DNA of 9,793 nucleotides from Bacteroidota bacterium (GTDB lineage: Bacteria; Bacteroidota; Ignavibacteria; UBA10030; F1-140-MAGs086). A program made the position numbers and the translations under genes. The stretch spans positions 1-9,793 of the forward strand of contig SXSO01000078.1 of assembly GCA_005792205.1 (NCBI GenBank), in the 5' to 3' direction. Below are positions 7,376 to 9,793 of this stretch, one piece after another (position 1 is the stretch's first letter; every line of letters begins with the position of its first letter). The notes beneath the pieces are model-generated. The model searched no databases. It was not told where the DNA came from and worked only from the letters and a program-made list of their open reading frames with translations.

Positions 7376-7443
7376 AAAAATAAAAAATCTTCCAACAATT
7401 TTTTTCTACAAAAATTAGAAATAAAAATTCATTGGAAGATTTT
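7376..7443 (-). terminator. Long hairpin plus T-tract between rplT and pheS: candidate pheST attenuator
   Basis: Seven bases after the rplT stop, minus-strand 7443-7432 (AAAATCTTCCAA) pairs perfectly over 12 bp with 7395-7384. Inside it, TTTCTA (7421-7416) pairs with TAGAAA (7408-7403), and adjacent A/T runs can extend the helix with a small bulge, so nearly the whole gap folds as one rod. The 3' arm runs into a T-rich tract (TTTTTTATTTTT, counting the arm's own last T's) before the pheS ATG. This is an intrinsic-terminator layout, though A/U-rich and long. Since pheS begins only 10 bases later, a conditional terminator is more plausible than an operon end. The opposite strand lacks an equally good T-tract placement. 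Confidence 0.6.
7415..7432 (-). CDS. Possible five-codon leader peptide MNFYF upstream of pheS
   Basis: An ATG at the last base of the hairpin's 5' arm opens the ORF Met-Asn-Phe-Tyr-Phe followed by TAA. Two of the four codons after the start are Phe. Its position between rplT and pheS equals that of the pheM leader peptide of Escherichia coli, whose Phe codons control pheST attenuation. A ribosome stalled on these codons would cover the 5' arm and hold the terminator open. There is no SD, but almost no gene here has one. Very short Phe-containing ORFs are common by chance in A+T-rich DNA, so the call rests on location and fit with the hairpin. Confidence 0.4.
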   Translation of the reverse strand: MNFYF

Positions 7444-7449
7444 GTTTGT

Positions 7450-7797
7450 TTATTTTGTTGCTAGCTTACAGATTTCAGCAAATGCTTCTTGATTATTTAC
7501 CGCTAATTCAGCAAGAACTTTACGGTTTATGTCAATTGATTTTTTATGCAAAGCATCTATGAGTTTGGAATAAGTAAGCCCGTTCAATCGTGCAGCAGCA
7601 TTAATACGAATTATCCAAAGTGAACGGAACTCACGTTTCTTTCTGCGACGGTCGCGATACATATATTGCATCGCTTTGTCCACGTGATGTTTTGCAACTG
7701 TAATCAGTTTGCTTCTTCTGCCCCAAAAACCTTTCGCTTGTTTTAGAACTTTTTTGCGACGGCGTCGGGAGGCAACTTTATTTTGTGATCTTGGCAT
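7450..7797 (-). CDS. rplT: 50S ribosomal protein L20
   Basis: An assembly protein of the large ribosomal subunit that binds 23S rRNA. At 115 residues it is full length. The N-terminal arm is strongly basic (MPRSQNKVASRRRRKKVLKQ), as in the long RNA-penetrating helix of L20. It is followed by KGFWGRRSKLITVAKHHVDKA (residues 23-43), RDRRRKKREFRSLWIIRINAA (49-69) and the globular C-terminal domain with LNGLTYSKLIDAL (72-84). The ATG is preceded by a 33-bp gap from rpmI that holds no SD and no convincing structure beyond a 4-bp CACT/AGTG pairing. In other bacteria L20 represses the infC-rpmI-rplT operon by binding its mRNA; I cannot identify an L20-binding site here. The rplT stop is followed by the attenuator-like hairpin. 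Confidence 0.98.
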   Translation of the reverse strand: MPRSQNKVASRRRRKKVLKQAKGFWGRRSKLITVAKHHVDKAMQYMYRDRRRKKREFRSLWIIRINAAARLNGLTYSKLIDALHKKSIDINRKVLAELAVNNQEAFAEICKLATK

Positions 7798-7830
7798 AGT
7801 TGCACTTTATTTGTTTAGTGAATAAAAAAT

Positions 7831-8025
7831 TTATTTTGGTAATAACACATCAAATTTGTGTTGTTCTTGTTCTGAAACAAGAGTTGATTTACGAAGAGAT
7901 CTTTTCCTTTTTTTAGATTTCGTAGTAAGAATATGACTATGAAAAGATTGCCTTCTTTTTATTTTTCCAGTAGCAGTTTTTTTGAATCTTTTTTTTGCTC
8001 CTGAATTTGACTTCATTTTTGGCAT
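7831..8025 (-). CDS. rpmI: 50S ribosomal protein L35
   Basis: A 64-residue, very basic large-subunit protein of normal length. The family pattern is clear: MPKMKSNSGAKKRFKKTATG (1-20) with the KxNSGAKKRFK signature, then a basic segment KIKRRQSFHSHILTTKSKKR (21-40), and RSLRKSTLVS (42-51) near the C-terminus. The ATG lies 2 bp after the infC stop, with no SD, so translation is probably coupled to infC. It sits in the conserved infC-rpmI-rplT order. The TTKSKKRKRSLRKSTLVS stretch resembles L35 of the Bacteroidota/Chlorobiota side of the tree, which is one of the lineage hints. Confidence 0.97.
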   Translation of the reverse strand: MPKMKSNSGAKKRFKKTATGKIKRRQSFHSHILTTKSKKRKRSLRKSTLVSEQEQHKFDVLLPK

Positions 8026-8027
8026 AA

Positions 8028-8603
8028 TTATTCTGTTTTAGTTTTTAAATTTTCTTCTATTTTTTTACTTTGTTTTCTACTTTTGTCAGGAATATAAACC
8101 ACAATTATTTGATTTCCCTCCATTTTATTTTCTTTATTTTCTTGCTCAGTTTTTGCAATATCAGAAAGTTGTTCATTGATTTTTTTCAACATATCATTTC
8201 CTTGATCTTTATATATTTTTTGGCGACCTCTAAAAACAACTACAATTTTTACTTTATTTCCTTCTTCAATAAAATGTCTTGCATGTCGCATTTTAAATTC
8301 AAAATCATGTGTATCAATTTGTAAATGAAACCGAAGTTCCTTAACTTGAACACTATGTTGATGTTTTCTTTGGAGTTTTTCTTTTTTAGTTTTATCATAC
8401 TGATATTTTCCAAAGTCCATTATTTTAAAAACTGGAGTAACAGAATTTGGAACAATTTCAATTAAATCAAGTTCTCTTTCATTTGCAATTCGCATTGCTT
8501 CATACGGAGACATTACTCCAAGTTGTTCGCCATTTTCACCTATCACGCGAATTTCAGCTACGCGAATTTTTTCATTTATTCTAACTTTATTTTTGTCGCT
8601 AAT
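8028..8603 (-). CDS. infC: Translation initiation factor IF-3, AUU start
   Basis: IF3 binds the 30S subunit, keeps it apart from 50S and checks start codon and initiator tRNA. An ORF from the GTG at 8546 would begin at VIGENGEQLG and lose conserved N-terminal residues. Reading upstream in frame gives KVRINEKIRVAEIR, the normal IF3 N-terminus, back to an ATT at 8603-8601. AGGAGGA (8617-8611) sits about 8 bases before it, and no ATG/GTG/TTG is available there. AUU initiation is the known autoregulatory device of infC, because IF3 itself rejects non-canonical starts. The product is then 191 residues: N domain to about 85 (KIMDFGKYQYD at about 65-75), linker, then C domain with VKELRFHLQIDTHDFEFK and VVVFRGRQ. 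The tail is Lys/Glu-rich and somewhat extended. It overlaps nothing and leads into rpmI after 2 bp. Confidence 0.95.
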   Translation of the reverse strand: MSDKNKVRINEKIRVAEIRVIGENGEQLGVMSPYEAMRIANERELDLIEIVPNSVTPVFKIMDFGKYQYDKTKKEKLQRKHQHSVQVKELRFHLQIDTHDFEFKMRHARHFIEEGNKVKIVVVFRGRQKIYKDQGNDMLKKINEQLSDIAKTEQENKENKMEGNQIIVVYIPDKSRKQSKKIEENLKTKTE

Positions 8604-8610
8604 TGTTTTT

Positions 8611-8617
8611 TCCTCCT
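8611..8617 (-). promoter_or_regulatory. Strong Shine-Dalgarno site of infC, overlapping the thrS stop
   Basis: The minus strand reads AGGAGGA, a near-perfect anti-SD match, 8 bases before the ATT codon at 8603. It decides the infC start. Its first two bases are also the last two of the thrS TAG stop (8618-8616), so ribosomes ending thrS finish on the infC binding site. The other starts checked (rpmI, rplT, pheT, zapA, coaE, nadB) have no comparable motif. Confidence 0.85.
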
Positions 8618-9793
8618 AATTGTTTAATATTTTATTTTCAATTTCATTTTTGAGTTTCAAAATTAAATCACCAACTGCAAAACTCCCAATATCACCTTTC
8701 TTGTGTTGTCTTACAGAAACTGAATTTGCTTCTTTTTCTTTTTCGCCAACAACTATCATGTATGGAATTTTATGAGTTTCAGATTCTCTAATTTTGTAAT
8801 TTATTTTTTCATTTCTCTCATTAATTTCAACTCGAACATTTGCATCTTTCAATTTTTCATACACACTTTTTGCATAACTTAAATGTGATTCAGAAATTGG
8901 AAGCACAACAACTTGAATCGGTGAAAGCCAAAGTGGAAAATTTCCTGCAAAATGTTCAGTAATAATTCCAATAAATCTTTCGAATGAACCAAAAATTGCA
9001 CGATGAATTGCAACGGGACGTTTTTTTGTTCCATCAATATCTACGTATTCAAGTTCAAATCTTTCAGGTAACATTACAAAATCAAGTTGAATTGTAGCAA
9101 CTTGCCATAATCTTCCCAAAGCATCTTTAATTTGTATATCAATCTTTGGACCATAAAATGCGCCATCTTTTTCTTTTATTCCAAAATCAATTCCATTTTG
9201 TCGCATTGCTTCTTGTAAATTTTTTTCTGCAAGTTCCCACAACTTTTCATCGCCCATTCCTTCATCAGGTTTTGTGGAAAGAAAATAATTTGGTACAAGT
9301 CCAAAAACAGAATAAAAATACGAAATCAGTTTTATTAAATTTGTAATTTCATCTAAAATTTGTTCTGGACGACAATAAATATGAGCATCATCCATTGTAA
9401 TTTGACGAACACGAAACATTCCTCCAAGTGCTCCCGAAACTTCATTGCGGTGAAGACGACCAATTTCAGAAAATCGAAGTGGCAAATCACGATATGAACG
9501 AAGTGAATTTTTATAAACAAACGTGCTTTCGGGACAATTCATCGGCTTCAAACTATAAGTTGTATCATCTGCTTCCACACAAAACATATTTTCTTGATAA
9601 TGTTCCCAATGTCCAGATTTTTCCCACAATTTTTTTTTCACAAGAATTGGCGTATTTATTTCTTTATAACCTCTTTTATCAAGTTCGTTTCTCAAAAACT
9701 TTTCAAGTTCACGAAAAATTATCATTCCGTTTGGAAGCCAAAATGGAGCTCCTGGAGCAACATCGTGAAACACAAATAATTCCAACTCTTTTC
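8616..9793 (-). CDS. thrS: Threonyl-tRNA synthetase, N-terminus cut by window edge
   Basis: Class II synthetase that charges tRNA(Thr). The 391 complete codons present hold the catalytic core and anticodon-binding domain; the N-terminal TGS and editing domains lie beyond the edge, as the frame is open to the last base (KELELFVFHD). Residues below count from the first complete codon. Motif 1 region is PGAPFWLPNG to about 45. KPMNCPE (81-87) holds the zinc-ligand Cys. RFSEIGRLHRNE plus GGMFRVRQITMDDAHIYC (123-140) form motif 2 with a zinc-ligand His. VAIHRAIFGSFERFIGII (260-277) forms motif 3 with the third ligand His. WLSPIQVVVLPIS opens the HGTP anticodon domain (about 288 to the end), with IPYMIVVGEKE. 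It ends with a TAG, the only one among the genes here, which overlaps the infC SD. Confidence 0.97.
   Translation of the reverse strand, partial: KELELFVFHDVAPGAPFWLPNGMIIFRELEKFLRNELDKRGYKEINTPILVKKKLWEKSGHWEHYQENMFCVEADDTTYSLKPMNCPESTFVYKNSLRSYRDLPLRFSEIGRLHRNEVSGALGGMFRVRQITMDDAHIYCRPEQILDEITNLIKLISYFYSVFGLVPNYFLSTKPDEGMGDEKLWELAEKNLQEAMRQNGIDFGIKEKDGAFYGPKIDIQIKDALGRLWQVATIQLDFVMLPERFELEYVDIDGTKKRPVAIHRAIFGSFERFIGIITEHFAGNFPLWLSPIQVVVLPISESHLSYAKSVYEKLKDANVRVEINERNEKINYKIRESETHKIPYMIVVGEKEKEANSVSVRQHKKGDIGSFAVGDLILKLKNEIENKILNN

Noticed and set aside
8028..8546. infC started at the GTG at 8546 (172 residues)
   Set aside because: It drops the conserved IF3 N-terminal segment, has no SD, and ignores the AGGAGGA-spaced ATT at 8603.
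1..9793. Defence system, mobile element, CRISPR array or tRNA gene
   Set aside because: Every minus-strand frame is a housekeeping family or a small gene in its operon, and no direct repeats, transposase motifs or cloverleaf-like segments were seen.

Overview
This window is a strongly A+T-rich (roughly 70-75% by eye) stretch of bacterial chromosome. Every convincing gene lies on the minus strand, so it is transcribed from high to low coordinates. The order is thrS (partial), infC, rpmI, rplT, [attenuator-like hairpin], pheS, pheT, a small coiled-coil gene, zapA, [6S RNA candidate], coaE, an argD-type aminotransferase, and nadB (partial). The joints are tight: gaps of 1-6 bp or direct abutment at most of them, and a 4-bp ATGA overlap between the last two genes. 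This is a housekeeping region, with no mobile element, CRISPR array or defence island.

Lineage. Three features suggest the Bacteroidota/Chlorobiota (FCB) group: the general lack of Shine-Dalgarno (SD) sequences, the style of the L20 and L35 proteins, and the pheT / coiled-coil / zapA / 6S RNA arrangement. This is an inference; no rRNA is present to test it.

Layout. Positions 9793-7450 hold translation genes: threonyl-tRNA synthetase, IF3, L35 and L20. The IF3 gene is best started at a rare AUU codon (8603-8601), preceded by the only strong SD motif in the window. Positions 7443-7376 form a long A/U-rich hairpin followed by a T-tract. A five-codon ORF, MNFYF, lies inside it, just upstream of pheST, which is where Escherichia coli has its pheM attenuator. 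Positions 7366-3931 encode the two subunits of phenylalanyl-tRNA synthetase, but pheT carries an in-frame UAA at codon 619. Family sequence continues in the same frame on the far side of that stop. Positions 3924-3361 encode a coiled-coil protein and ZapA, both plausibly divisome-associated. Positions 3354-3135 fold like a 6S RNA. Positions 3124-1 encode dephospho-CoA kinase, a class-III aminotransferase and L-aspartate oxidase, which serve CoA, arginine-type amino acid and NAD biosynthesis.

Main points of interest: the interrupted pheT, the candidate Phe-responsive attenuator, the AUU-initiated infC with its isolated SD, and the 6S RNA candidate. I did not find an undescribed multi-gene system here.
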